Assembly (NCBI GenBank): GCA_036925085.1
Contig: JAUPFP010000005.1
Coordinates: 2,341,001-2,405,000 of the forward strand
Length of the DNA: 64,000 bases
Direction of reading: 5' to 3'
Source: Brachycybe producta
Lineage: Eukaryota > Arthropoda > Diplopoda > Playtdesmida > Andrognathidae
The translations under genes were made by a program, and so were the position numbers. Position 1 is the stretch's first letter; the number at the start of each line of letters is the position of its first letter. Of the stretch, positions 11,901 to 20,733 are shown piece after piece. The notes below the pieces were generated by a model, which was given only the letters and a program-made list of their open reading frames with translations, had not been told where the DNA came from and did no database searches.

Positions 11901-12528
11901 CAGGCCTCCACTTTAAGTTTATTATTCCGAACGGATACAACAGTATCGGCCAGATAAATAAAATTGGCTATCTGTCGCTGCGGTTAGTAAAAATAACTAT
12001 CCGATACGTGAGGTAACTACATGAATAACTATTAAACGGAACCAAACCTTCACTTCTTGGAGTTTCAGACGAAGATTGACCAACTTCCTAACCAAACTCT
12101 TGCGTCTCTCCGATTTCTCCGGTGCCTCCAGTATGATTAGCTTACAATGTTCGATCGCCATCTCGAGTTCTTCGATTGTCGTCAATCCAAAATGACCCTA
12201 CAAATTAAAAACAATAAAACGATACAAATTGTCATTGCTACGAATTGACGTATCTTGAAACTTGCCTCCGGAACAGAGAAATGGTTTTCGGCCAATCCCA
12301 ATTCGGCGTTTGTGATTTCGCTGTCACTTGACGAAGAAACTTGTTCCTGCGTTTTAGATCCGTTGCTACCGTTAGTCTTGATCGTGTCATCTGAAAGTAA
12401 AATGATAAAAATTTGAAGACAGGAAATTTAAATAGCCGCGATACAAAAAAACAAAAACAAAAAACAATACCATTCCCGTCGTAAACCATCGGAGCAATTT
12501 TTTCTTCGTTTCCACAATTCATTTTCAT
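2817..12528 (-). CDS. DEF8: DEF8 homologue (C1 and zinc-finger protein), 5' exons of a split gene
   Basis: DEF8-family proteins are C1/RUBCN-type zinc-finger proteins tied to late endosomes and lysosomes and to PLEKHM1-dependent lysosome positioning. Six minus-strand exons are visible: 12528-12471, 12390-12266, 12197-12048, 7687-7537, 7463-7399 and 2916-2817. Joined in order they stay in one frame (58, 125, 150, 151, 65 and 100 nt) and follow the DEF8 order: the ELGLAENHFS motif, the helix EELEMAIEHCK to LRLKLQEV, a C1 domain with the full H/C pattern (CDKC, YEC, CGYSCHMKC, then C after seven residues), and ICPEVGL to YRCAEC of the following cysteine-rich region. The remaining zinc ligands and the C-terminal half must lie left of position 1. 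Naming rests on recalled family resemblance, without a search. The two long introns are packed with transposons. Confidence 0.85.
2917..3593. other. Intron sequence, AT-rich, with a possible hAT terminus
   Basis: This is AT-rich intronic DNA. From 3440 to 3590 there are repeated (A/T)AATC(T/C)GATTTAAATAAA words ending in ATCATGATTTTTAACAACCC, which resembles a hAT terminus in reverse. I could not identify the other end or a target duplication. Confidence 0.35.
3749..5092. mobile_element. Foldback (long inverted repeat) element with 9-bp target duplication
   Basis: The left end (GCTGTTATTAAGGTGTACC) is mirrored at the right end (GGT.CACCTTAATAACAGC). Several hundred bases of each arm pair imperfectly: 3750-4350 against about 4560-5092, with a unique centre. 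The 9-bp word TACTTCCCC stands at 3740-3748 and again at 5093-5101, directly flanking both ends. A 9-bp duplication with long inverted arms fits foldback or Mutator-like elements. No transposase frame is seen, so it is non-autonomous. Confidence 0.85.
3975..4332. repeat. About 157-bp tandem repeat inside the foldback arm
   Basis: The block beginning CTCAATGGACTTCAATG and continuing through the TTCGG and CACCTCCGG words starts near 3975, 4132 and 4290, giving about 2.3 direct copies. An inverted copy lies in the other arm near 4560-4720. Confidence 0.7.
5202..5648 (-). pseudogene. CR1 LINE reverse transcriptase, C-terminal part
   Basis: The frame has the usual post-catalytic CR1/Jockey-group thumb words: YKYLGIRVNSKLSW, then CPHLEYCSTVWSPH and a QCRAARFVSGKY segment. 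Upstream the same domain continues through frameshifts, with an FADDTIIYK-type catalytic box near 5830. This is the 3' half of a dead ORF2 and is not expressed as a host gene. Confidence 0.85.
5905..6280 (-). mobile_element. Non-autonomous Helitron inserted in the CR1 LINE
   Basis: On the minus strand the 3' terminus reads hairpin (CCCGTCATTTATGACAGG), then TTACCCCACTAG, then the host T. This is the hairpin plus CTAG ending known for Helitrons. The LINE reading resumes beyond about 6280, which sets the other end to within a few bases. Internal sequence from 5985 to 6200 matches 35220-35450 and keeps a remnant of the helicase tail region. A CA microsatellite lies at 6214-6250. Confidence 0.75.
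6298..6684 (-). pseudogene. CR1 LINE reverse transcriptase, palm part
   Basis: It contains the RT block SENQHGFIRGSSCETQL followed by the catalytic motif VFLDFCKAFDTVPH, whose first Asp is motif A, then FLSNRKQ. It joins across the Helitron to the fragment at 5202-5648. The copy is cut just upstream of the PVSLTSI motif region. Confidence 0.85.
6893..7229. mobile_element. hAT-type MITE with 8-bp target duplication
   Basis: The ends are TAGGCATGGGAC and GTCCCACCTCTA, an imperfect terminal inverted repeat. They are bracketed by the exact 8-bp word TTAAAAAC at 6885-6892 and 7230-7237. The 337-bp element carries no transposase frame. It sits in DEF8 intron 5. Confidence 0.9.
7290..7366 (-). repeat. 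Terminal fragment of another hAT-like element
   Basis: In reverse complement it begins CAGGGTTGCATGGCTTAAAC and continues with AACCATTG and AACCATGG repeats, typical of a hAT terminus. The partner end was not found. It lies only 33 bp from a DEF8 exon. Confidence 0.4.
7399..7463 (-). CDS. DEF8: DEF8 exon 5 (second half of the C1 domain)
   Basis: The acceptor is a pyrimidine tract ending GTTGCAG and the donor is GTAAGT. The exon is 65 nt and enters in phase 1. It encodes CGYSCHMKCLSFVTRVC and then ASVK, supplying the last Cys/His ligands of the C1 zinc domain. Confidence 0.9.
7537..7687 (-). CDS. DEF8: DEF8 exon 4 (first half of the C1 domain)
   Basis: The exon is 151 nt, phase 0 to phase 1, with donor GTAAGT after the sequence for WYECQ. 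It encodes VLLGHHF, then KRFCDKCSGNIWGVLHAWYE, the first half of a C1 domain. The tryptophan-bearing NIWG motif is typical of DEF8 rather than of PKC-type C1 domains. The acceptor has a weak pyrimidine tract (CTATAAAAAG). Confidence 0.9.
8120..8302 (+). mobile_element. Helitron 3' end, plus-strand orientation
   Basis: It ends with the hairpin CCGTCATTTATGACGG and then GTGAGCCCACTAG before a host T. Just upstream (8145-8230) is a relic of the last codons of the Helitron helicase (GQLYVALSRSKNPNN-like, with frameshifts). The upstream limit is not clear. Confidence 0.65.
8311..8818. mobile_element. hAT-type MITE with 8-bp target duplication
   Basis: The ends are TAAGGCTGTACCGA and TCGGTACAGCCTTA. 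The exact 8-bp word TTTTTCAA stands at 8303-8310 and 8819-8826. The element is 508 bp and has no transposase. It inserted immediately beside the Helitron CTAG end. An inverted relative opens the window (1-413). Confidence 0.92.
8830..9502. other. Intron DNA without recognised gene
   Basis: AT-rich sequence inside DEF8 intron 3. A small inverted pair (ATCCGTTCGGATA with TATCCGAACGGAT) lies at 9307-9342. I see no coding exon. Confidence 0.5.
9503..10000. repeat. About 500-bp imperfect palindrome (foldback MITE)
   Basis: The outer words GCGTCAATGAGGC and GCCCCATTGACG mirror each other. So do GATATAGGGGCGCT with AGCGCCCCTATATC, ATATAAAAGGTATGTC with GACATACCTTTTATAT, and the GAGGAGTAAATACCCG region with CGGGTATTTTCGCCTC. 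The centre is near 9757. I could not define a target duplication. Confidence 0.75.
10001..10864. other. Low-complexity intron DNA
   Basis: T-rich and A-rich runs fill 10140-10290. A loosely inverted pair (AAAACGTG with CACGTTTT flanks) spans about 10165-10630. A C-run of about 16 bases stands at 10840-10854. No gene is recognised. Confidence 0.45.
10865..11580. mobile_element. 716-bp inverted-repeat element with 7-bp target duplication
   Basis: The left end CTTAGACTATCACTCTACTG continues GACTGGCAACTCCC. The right end is its reverse complement with one mismatch over about 34 bp. The word GTTTAGG flanks both sides exactly (10858-10864 and 11581-11587). There is no transposase frame. A 7-bp duplication is unusual; P-type elements (7-8 bp) are one possibility. 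Confidence 0.85.
12048..12197 (-). CDS. DEF8: DEF8 exon 3 (N-terminal helical segment)
   Basis: The exon is 150 nt, phase 0 at both ends, with acceptor AATTTGTAG. It encodes GHFGLTTIEELEMAIEHCK, then KLVNLRLKLQEVK, the conserved helical segment before the C1 domain of DEF8. The 3' limit could be six bases shorter: donor GTTTGG after AAG or GTGAAG after GAA both keep the frame. Confidence 0.85.
12266..12390 (-). CDS. DEF8: DEF8 exon 2
   Basis: The acceptor is ACTTTCAG and the exon is 125 nt, phase 1 to phase 0. It encodes a Ser/Asp-rich stretch and ends in AELGLAENHFSVPE, the conserved motif at the N-terminal side of DEF8. The donor after GAG reads GCAAGT, so the following 68-nt intron would be of the GC-AG class. 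Confidence 0.85.
12471..12528 (-). CDS. DEF8: DEF8 exon 1 (coding part)
   Basis: The exon begins MKMNCGNEEKIAPMVYDGN and ends at donor GTATTG, phase 1. Two in-frame Met codons (12528 and 12522) could start it; I list the first. The short N-terminus is not itself conserved. Its place rests on correct phase with exon 2 across an 80-nt intron. Confidence 0.65.
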
Positions 12529-13095
12529 CGTTACCAGTTTCGAAAATGCTCAATCAGCAACCGCTTCTAACTATAGTTTTTTTATTGTCTCTAAAGGATT
12601 GATGAAAATAATATTACTGTACGTACTGAACAAAAGCTGAACATATTTCGTTCGATTTGAATTTCGCTGATTTCTGTTTTCCTACATTACGGTGAAAACG
12701 ACCTTATAAAACTGATTACCTATTTGAGATATCAAGCAATTGCTTGATAACTCAAATTGGTACCAGTTTAATAAGGCAAAATTTGTGTCAACAACTCGTG
12801 ATAACGAGTGTCGACAAATAGGTTGTGATTATTTTGACGTACCAAACATAAGAATGTCAATTTCAATTTCGGAATGTTATCATCGCCCACGTCTAATTAC
12901 CTTGCGCAAAGCGAAACATCGGTTCCAGAGGAGAAAAAAAAAACCAAACACACAGAGAAGTTGTCAGTGGCAACAGCTGACATTAAAACAATACCTTGTC
13001 CATCAATAAAACTGGTGAATTCAGGTGTCACATAACATATAACTCATACGGAACAAGAGGATGATTAACTTAACGAGCTTAAATTTACCTTTTGT

Positions 13096-13215
13096 TCTAA
13101 CTTGCGCAATCGCCGCAATGCAACAGAATAAAAAGTTATAGAGGAGAGAAACTCTCTGTCGAAGCCTTTGATGTTGTTGTGACAGGAAGTCACGCAGGAA
13201 GTCGCCATCTTTAAA
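13096..13215 (-). CDS. Possible first coding exon of an unidentified gene
   Basis: A strong start context (AAGATGGCG) opens a frame reading MATSCVTSCHNNIKGFDREF and then a basic VALRRLRKLEQK end, followed by donor GTAAAT. I find no in-frame downstream exon: extending into the DEF8 first exon meets stops. It may be an upstream non-joined exon or a chance frame. Confidence 0.3.
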
Positions 13216-13563
13216 CTAGGGGCAGAACTGCAAGGAGCAAGGTGGCCGACATTGAAGAAAACCATGTACGAAATTCACAGCAGATCGTGTATTATGGAAA
13301 AAATATTTTACTTTTTATTCGCGTTTTACAGGATATCCAGAATAAAATTGAATAAAACGACTAGCATTATATAGGAAAGTGATGCAGATTTGCGTTAGCA
13401 GCGCCATCTATGGATCACCAATGGAAACTGACGATGAGACGTTCACTATAGCGCCCTAGAAAGTCGCAGAAAATTAACAAAATTAAATTAAAATTAATAA
13501 AATAAAATTAATTTGCCGTTTTTTTGCGCGCAGGTCTCAATATATTGACATAGCACGAGATAC

Positions 13564-13633
13564 TATCAATATTGACTTAGGTTTGGTTTGGTTAGGTATA
13601 CCTAACCTAACCAAACCTAAGTCAATATTGATA
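13564..13633. repeat. Perfect 29-bp-arm palindrome of TTAGG-like sequence
   Basis: An arm reading ATTGACTTAGGTTTGGTTAG is followed after about seven bases by its exact reverse complement. Further GGTTAGGTT and AACCTAACC pairs follow at 13735-13805 and 13910-13950. End coordinates are accurate to a few bases. Confidence 0.75.
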
Positions 13634-13948
13634 GATATTGAGATATTGAGATACTAACTAAATATATTGACTTAGTATCTCAATATTTTGACTTAGTATC
13701 TCAATATTTTGACTTAGTATCTCAATATATTGACTTTAGGTTAGGTTGAGGTTATATTAGGTTAGGTAACTATACCGAACCTAATATCACCTAAACTAAC
13801 CAAACCTAAGCCAATATATTGAGATAGTATCTAAATATATTAACTTAGTATCTCAACATATTGACTTATATTGAGATATTAATTAATATCTCAATATATT
13901 GAGATTGTTAGGTTAGGTAGTTATCTAACCAAACCTAACCTAACCTAA

Positions 13949-14604
13949 GTCAATATATTGAGATACTTAGTCAATAAATTGATATACTAAGTCAGTATAT
14001 TGATATACTAAGTCAGTATATTGATATACTAAGCCAATAAATTGAGATACTAAGCCAATAAATTGAGATACTAAGCCAATAAATTGAGATACTAAGTCAA
14101 TAAATTGAGATACTAAGTCAGTAAAATGAGATACTAAGTCAGTAAATTGAGATACTTAGTCAGTATATTGAGATACTAAGTCAATATATTGAGATACTAA
14201 GTCAATAAATTGAGATACTAAGTCAATAAATTGAGATACTAAGTCAATAAATTGAGATACTAAGTCAATAAATTGAGATACTAAGTCAATAAATTGAGAT
14301 ACTAAGTCAATAAATTGAGATACTAAGTCAATAAATTGAGATACTAAGTCAATAAATTGAGATACTAAGTCAATAAATTGAGATACTAAGTCAATAAATT
14401 GAGATACTAAGTCAATAAATTGAGATACTAAGTCAATAAATTGAGATACTAAGTCAATAAATTGAGATACTAAGTCAATAAATTGAGATACTAAGTCAAT
14501 AAATTGAGATACTAAGTCCATAAATTGAGATACTAAGTCAATAAATTGAGATACTAAGTCAATAAATTGAGATACTACATTAAGTCCATATATTGAGATA
14601 GTAA
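13949..14604. repeat. 21-bp tandem repeat, locus 2 (about 31 units)
   Basis: The unit AAGTCAATAAATTGAGATAC plus T (21 bp) is nearly perfect from 14150 to 14575 and more variable before that. The minus strand shows an artificial open frame of IDLVSQF heptads. Confidence 0.95.
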
Positions 14605-14815
14605 TTCAAACATCCTATAAAGGGCACTGTAGTTTTCACTTGCCACACTTTTGTATATAAAACAATAAGATGGCAATGCACATGCGCTCTGCTAATACTA
14701 ATGGGCTAATGCTAGTGTAAAACGTGGGTAAAAAGTAAATTGAATTGCAATACCATACAAGACTCACCCCTGATGGCCAGCCCCTGGGGGCAGACTCGGT
14801 ATATACTCTAAGTAC

Positions 14816-15014
14816 CTGGGTCTACACGAGTCAGGTGAGTTGGTCAACTCACTTGAATTCATCTGATATGAACGCGAATTGAGCATATAAACCCAATAAC
14901 TCATGTCAGCTAATCATCTGAATAGAATTAAGTACGAGTTTAGATGTTCAATTCACGTTGATGTCAAATGAATTCAAGCGAGTTGATCAACTTCCCTGAC
15001 TCGTGTAGACCCAG
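14816..15014. repeat. 199-bp MITE with about 47-bp inverted ends
   Basis: The left end CTGGGTCTACACGAGTCAGG and the right end CCTGACTCGTGTAGACCCAG are exact mirror images, and similarity continues to ACTTGAATTCAT on the inner side. No clear target duplication was found. Confidence 0.85.
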
Positions 15015-15136
15015 CTTCCTGTGGAGAATTTGACATTACCTAGTTTCAAGATGGCGGCGCCCAAAAATAAGAGAACATGTTAAAACTATTTCCGCCATTT
15101 TCGTTTGCAGAAAGGATCAGCTGTTCCATTGAATTT

Positions 15137-15318
15137 CACTGCACAAAACACCTTAATCCAAAAATGACCTGCAAAGATTGGAAGAGGAGCTCCAAAAAAA
15201 CACAACCTCTCTCTTCAAGCACTAGCACCAAGAGAGAGAGAGAAGTTGTGTTTTTTGGAGCTCCTCACTTATTCCAATTTTTGCAGGTCATTTTTGGATT
15301 AAGGTGTTTTGTGCAGTG
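15137..15318. repeat. 182-bp near-perfect hairpin
   Basis: The arm from CACTGCACAAAACACC through AATGACCTGCAAAGATTGGA and GGAGCTCC to CTCTCTCT is matched by its reverse complement after a loop of about 15 bases, with few mismatches over about 80 bp. Two later blocks (15295-15360 and 15545-15600) repeat GTGCAGTGGTGTTT in direct orientation. Confidence 0.9.
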
Positions 15319-16002
15319 GTGTTTAGGGAAATGAAGTGTATTCTTCTGTGAGGATAATTCTCAGACTTGAATCATCCAAAACCCCTGGCTTTAAACCCTG
15401 GATTCGGGGTGGTTTTGGACTCTTCAATTTGGAAGCGGGACGGAGGTCGAGCAAACGTGACCCTTTTGCCATAGGAGCCCATGTTAAAATTTTCTTCTGT
15501 CGCCTTGAAGCGGTCGGGTAAAGAGGGCCCCACGTGTTTTACATCCAGGTGCCTTGTGCAGTGGTGTTTGGTGTAATTCAGTGTATTCTACAGTCTTTTC
15601 TGAGCGGATTCTCTTAAAAGTAAGAGTTATTTGCTTCAAATTGGACCTTCAAGAGCGAAATAGCATTTTTGGGCGTTGGCTCCACACCCACGTGGTCACA
15701 TGGCCGTGAGTACAGAATACACAGTTGCTACTGCTAGCAGTTACATTGCTTTCTTCCCCCTCAACTATTATCTCTTCCTACCATTCTTTTCACCATCCTT
15801 TCTACCCTTCCACCCAATTCTTTAAATCAAAATCCTCATAAATACACCATGTGGTTAGGGACAACAATTTGGGCGGCCATCTTTGTTGTACCTTGTTCTT
15901 AGCCTAAGGTCATTCGGCGTAGCCACTAAGACTATTAACTGGATTAGCCGCTAAGATTATTGGCTTAGCCAATCTACTTTCACCCACCATTTTGTGTCCA
16001 CC

Positions 16003-16003
<1 letters not shown>
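15319..16003. other. Region without recognised gene
   Basis: There are short open frames only. A repeated TGTGCAGTGGTGTTT block links it to the hairpin before it. Nothing else is recognised up to the LINE tail. Confidence 0.4.
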
Positions 16004-16067
<64 letters not shown>

Positions 16068-16070
16068 TTA
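16004..16070 (-). repeat. (ATT)n microsatellite, the 3' tail of the LINE
   Basis: About 22 TTA/ATT units stand just beyond the LINE 3' region. Read on the minus strand they form an AAT tail, as CR1/L2-group LINEs often end in a short microsatellite. Confidence 0.85.
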
Positions 16071-16319
16071 ATTATTATTATTGTTACAATGGCAAAAGGC
16101 GCAAGCGCTCATGACGCCAACGGGGGAGGGGGAGACAATACATAAGTAGAAACACTATTAATTAATCCTTGTAGTGGATCATACCAACACATCAAATGCT
16201 AAATAAATTAATAATTAATATATACATTTCACTATATATATAAAAATAAAAACAATAACAACAATATGCCCACACATAAATAAATATATCCCAACCAGAT
16301 AACAACAATACAAGTACCA

Positions 16320-17409
16320 TCAATAATTCACTAACATATATAAATTTGCACGCTCTAACGAACAAAACGGCCAGATAGCAATAACTAATAAGAACTGTGA
16401 ATACAAAGAAAAACAAAAATAATAAGAAATATGACAAAAATAGCAACAAAATAAATAAATACTCAGCAATTTGGGGTAATAACGTGAGGAGACCCATTTA
16501 AATCCCGGGCAGTTTGAACGAAAAAGGAGAAGAAATAAGTTAGTTTTGGCAAAAGGGACTTTATAACGGAGAGAGCATGGACCACGTCTAGGACGGATAT
16601 TAGCAGCAAGAGAAAAGCGACCAGAAGGTAAACATGTTTTGTTAGCAATTATGGCACTAGCAAGGGATAAACGATGGGCCCATCTACGATCCCTAAGCAG
16701 CGGAAGATTAAGATTAGACACTAGGTCACCAGAGCTAATGCTAAAATTGTAATTCTTTAGGATAAATCTTGCGGCAGCTCTTTGGGTAGCTTCAATGAGA
16801 TCAATGTTAGAGGCCGTGTAAGGGTCCCATACCGATGCCCCATACTCAAGAATGGATTGAACAAGAGATTTATACAGGATCATTTTAGTAGTAGCAGGAC
16901 AAGAAGAAAAATGTCGACTGGCCCTAGTAGTAATGATGCGACAGTGGGATGTCCAAGAAAGGGTAGAACTTAAGGAAATCCCTAAATACACAATATTATG
17001 AACACGGGTGAGTACTTCTGGGCCGATAGAGTAAGAAACTAAGTGGTCCACCCGGCTGAGAGAAAAGCAGACCAATTTAGATTTAGTCATATTAATAGAG
17101 GTGATTGGCCACAGACCACTCGAGCAAGCTAGATAGGTCATTCTGAAAAGCAGGACTAGACGAGTGGTTATCAACCCCCAAAAACAACACCACATCATCC
17201 GCAAACAATCAACATTCACAACTAACTACTACATTGGGCAGAGGCCCCAGCACCGAGCCCTGAGGAACGCCAGAGGAGACAAAGCCCCAAGATGAAGAAA
17301 TCCCATTAATACGAACTTTTTGCACTCGGGCAGAAAGCAAAGATTGGATACACGAGAGCAAATTGCCTCTAATACCCAAATTAGATAAAGTCAAATTTGA
17401 TAAAGTCAA
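16320..17409 (-). pseudogene. LINE ORF2, end of RT and C-terminal domain
   Basis: Two overlapping frames (17409-17209 and 17219-16320) carry SSGVPQGSVLGPL, then, out of frame, an LFADDVVLF catalytic box near 17190, then VYLGISLSSTLSW and LEYGASVWDPYTAS. Between GPL and the ADD box the expected INDLP segment is missing, so a short deletion coincides with the frameshift. Confidence 0.85.
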
Positions 17410-18308
17410 TCATAACATTCGTTATGATTGACTTTATCAAAGGCATTTTTAAAATCAACAAAAGCAGCATGCACAGCTAAACCACAGTCGTGGGTATGAG
17501 TCCAATTATCCACACAATCTATCAAAGCTAATTCACAGCTCCGCCCCTTTCGAAAGCCAAACTGGAGATCGCTAAGAAGCTTATTAGAATCTAAGTAAGC
17601 ATAAATGGAAGAAGCTAGAAAATGTTCAAATGTCTTAGCAAAGACAGAAATGAGAGAAATAGGACGATAAAGAGCAACAAGGTCGCGTTGGCCCCCTTTA
17701 TGTATTGGAATGACAATAGCAGAATGCCACTCAGAGGGGATAGAGCCCTGGGACATAAAAAAATTGAACAAGTTAGAAAGTGGAAGGGCCAGCAAATAGT
17801 TAAGTTTATTGATAAATAAAGGGGGAATCCCATCCGGCCCAGGAGCAGAGTGAATTTTAAAAGATGAAAGAATTTTGGCTAGTTTAAAATAGGAGGCCAT
17901 ATCCAAGGAGGTTGAAATTTGACCGGTAGGAGTTTGAAGAACACTAGGGGCAGAAGAAGATTTGGAAAATGATTTAATAAATTTCCAGAAAAAACGATGA
18001 TTCTTGGAAGGAGAACAAGCTATAGAATTAATATAACTAAGCCTGGCCTTGCCGAGGGAGGATTTTAAGAACCCCCTAATATTATGAAAGTTAGTGAGAT
18101 TAGCAGGGCATGGTGAAATCCTGGATAGGTCATAAGCCTTCTTTTTAGATTGCACAAGTCCGAGAATTTCACGAGTAATCCAGGGATGGGACCTCCGTTT
18201 ACCGCGGGTAAAAGTAGAAATAAACTTGTCAATAGCAGATGTCAGAGGACTCATAAAATCAAGCCATGCGAGGTCGATGGTAAGGTGAAATCTTAGAATA
18301 ATCAGCAC
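17406..18308 (-). pseudogene. LINE ORF2, RT N-terminal half
   Basis: The frame contains SAPGPDGIPPLFINKL, ALYRPISLISVFAKTFEH, SDLQFGFRKGRSCELALID and AFVDFKNAFDKVNH (motif A Asp). These are RT blocks 0 to A in order. It overlaps the endonuclease frame by 50 bases in another phase, marking a frameshift. Confidence 0.88.
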
Positions 18309-18996
18309 GAAAGAAATTTCTGTGGTGACGGGGCTTAAAGCAGAAGGAATTGGGGATATGATCTAACAGAACCAGATTATGATCGCTAATTCCAGGAGCA
18401 ACCGAAACCCCCAGGTTTTTATCATCAAGAGTAGTTAGACACAAGTCAAGTAAGGAGGAGGAATGATGCGTAACTCTAGTGGGTGAATTAACTAGCTGCC
18501 TCAGGGAATATAAATTACATAAATTAAGAAAATTAATTCCATGTCGAGAAGAGGAGGACCCATTGAACCAAGCAATATGAGGAAAATTGAAATCACCCAG
18601 AAGGATGATATTGCGAGAAGGGTGAGAACCCACAACAGAACCTAAGAAGGAATCTAAATTAATCAGGTTAAAGTCACAAGAAGGTGGACGATAGTAGCAA
18701 CCAATGATTAAAGGAAAAGAACCCATCTGTATTTGGATCCAAAGCTGCTCGCCAAGACAAGAGTCAGGGGAAAGAAGCTTGGATGGGATAGAAGAGAGAA
18801 CAGCAAGCAAGACTCCACCACCATACCCATCACGGTCATTACGAAAAATTGTATAATCAGAAAGGAGAAGCTCACTGGAGAGAAAATTACTATCCAGCTT
18901 AGTCTCACATATAGCTATAAGAGAAGGGCTATAAAATTCAACCATGGTAGAAAGCTCATAAATTTTAGATCTAAGGCCATTAATATTTAGAGACAA
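18259..18996 (-). pseudogene. LINE ORF2, apurinic-type endonuclease domain
   Basis: EEP-family endonuclease motifs appear in order: LNINGLRSK, IAICETKLD, RNDRDGYGGGVLL, YYRPPS, LLGDFNFPHIAW and GISDHNLVLL. All catalytic blocks are present, so only the frameshift into the RT inactivates it. Confidence 0.88.
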
Positions 18997-19044
18997 AATT
19001 AAAGGATGGCAGGATGTGGGGACGGAGCTGGGAGTGGGTGATGG

Positions 19045-20100
19045 TCACAAGGGAGCTACAGGGTCTTTGGTACATACAACAGATCCTATTGCAAGGGAAG
19101 GCAGAGAAGAAAATCTGGGCCTCAGACTACAAGGTAAAGAAAGAAAATTGATACCAGAAGGAGAAGAGTTAATTCTAGAATCCAGTTGAGGGGGAGGGAG
19201 GATTTGGTTAGAGGAACCAGAAGAAACTGCACAAGCGGGGACCAAGGCCAAGTTAGAATTAGAAAAAGAAGGCAAATAGGATTGCGAAGGGCTTAAACTA
19301 GCAAGAGTACCAGTAAGATGAGTAGAAGGAGTCCCTTCCGAAGAAATAATTGTGGGATCATTAGGTGCCACCGGAAAAAAAAGATTAGGAACGAGATTTA
19401 AAGAATTAGAAGATAAGGCTACAGGCTGTGGACGAGTAATAGGAAAAACAGGTACAGAACCAACTGCGTTGGCAGGTAAAGTTGGCAATGAAGTGATGGT
19501 AGAAGGGATAATAGAAGGGTTAACACCACTAGATGAGTGGGGATTTGAAAGAAGATTCGGGTTTCCCTGAACAAGCTCATTAGTAGAAGGGTCAAGATAG
19601 AAAGGTAAGCCATTAATGATAATATAGTTTAACCTTAGAGAGGCATTTTTGCCCTGCCTCCTGGCTTCCTGAACGAAAGACAGTAAAGTGCGATGCATAA
19701 GACGTGATTGCAGAAAGAGATCTCTCTGAATGAAGAAGCAAGAAGGTGGACCTTAGTAAAAATGTTAGTATGGTGAATTGGGATTGGAAAACAAGCCAGA
19801 ATCGGTGGAGGACCAGAGGAATTACGGGATTGTAAACGATAGGCGTAGGATATCATAATATTGTCAACTTTCAGTTTAGAGTGAAGCACTTCACGTACGA
19901 CAAGCAAGGTATCATGAGGAGACTCCGAACGAATACCTGGGACATTAAAAAAAATAAGGTTGGATGCCCTTAACCTGTCTTTGAGGTAGGAGCACCTACG
20001 TGTAAGGGCATGAACATCCGTAACACAGGAAGAAAGTGTACGAGACTGGGAATTTACAAGAGTAGAAATTTTGCCAATTTCTAATCATAGTGAGTCAACT
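19045..20100 (-). pseudogene. LINE ORF1 with L1-type transposase_22-like fold, frameshifted
   Basis: From about 20100 down, the minus strand reads a coiled-coil-like segment, NLIFFNVPGI, then SYAYRLQSRNSSGPPPIL, then FRSGSQEAGQK-like pieces. Finally it reads RTLLSFVQEARRQGKNASLR followed by INGLPFYLDPSTNELV, the order of the RRM and C-terminal domains of L1-type ORF1 proteins. A Ser/Pro-rich tail of about 150 residues follows. Frames break at about 19700 and 19900. Confidence 0.65.
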
Positions 20101-20733
20101 GAGGCAAAACCCGAATCAAGTTTAGATATAAGTAAAGAGAAGTTGGAGCTGATAGAATTCATAGAGCTCGTAAATGTTGCAGCATCAACAAACCCTTGCA
20201 TAGCATGTTGGGAGTCAACAGAGGTGCTAGTCCCACCGGTATCGAAGTCAAAAGAGCTGTTGGGACGAACTCGTTTGCTTATTGCACCCGAAGACTGGGA
20301 CTTGGATGGAGAGCGCGAAATAAGAGCAATAAGTGTATCAGCTCTAAGGAAAGAAATGTCGAAGTTATTAAAAAAAGCATATTAGAGAGAAAGAAAGATA
20401 TAACATGCCAATAAGCAACCACAGCACCCCTATCATGAATCCCCAGGCGGCTGACAGGATCAAGAGAGGTAGGCGGAGCAATAACACAAATAAAGAATTT
20501 ATGGGAGTGACAAAAACACATAAGAAAAAATAAACAGAGAAGCCGCCACTTGGTAAGCAGAAACATGGTAAAGAGTGAAGATTACAAAAATGCAATAAAA
20601 TGTGAAGTATCACGGAACAGCAAACATTGATGCAGATAACAGGAACAAAATAATAATTAAGGCTACAGCGTTACATCCCCATGCGATAAGCGGACGAGAA
20701 TAATCAAGGTAGAGGTGGTAGGGTGGCGGACAA

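Larger units (their letters stand above)
16004..20690 (-). mobile_element. Nearly full-length LINE with L1-like ORF1 and EN-RT ORF2, degenerate
   Basis: On the minus strand: ORF1 (about 20100 to 19045), ORF2 endonuclease (18996-18259), RT (18308-17209) and C-terminal region (17219-16320), then an AAT tail. ORF2 is split by at least two frameshifts and has lost sequence around the RT catalytic box. The thumb words (SILEYGASVWDPY, TQRAAARFIL) place it in the CR1/L2/Jockey group. A 23-bp tandem array begins at its 5' side. Confidence 0.8.

Noticed and set aside
14156-14521. A 121-residue frame of IDLVSQF repeats
   Set aside because: Translation of the 21-bp minisatellite, not a gene.
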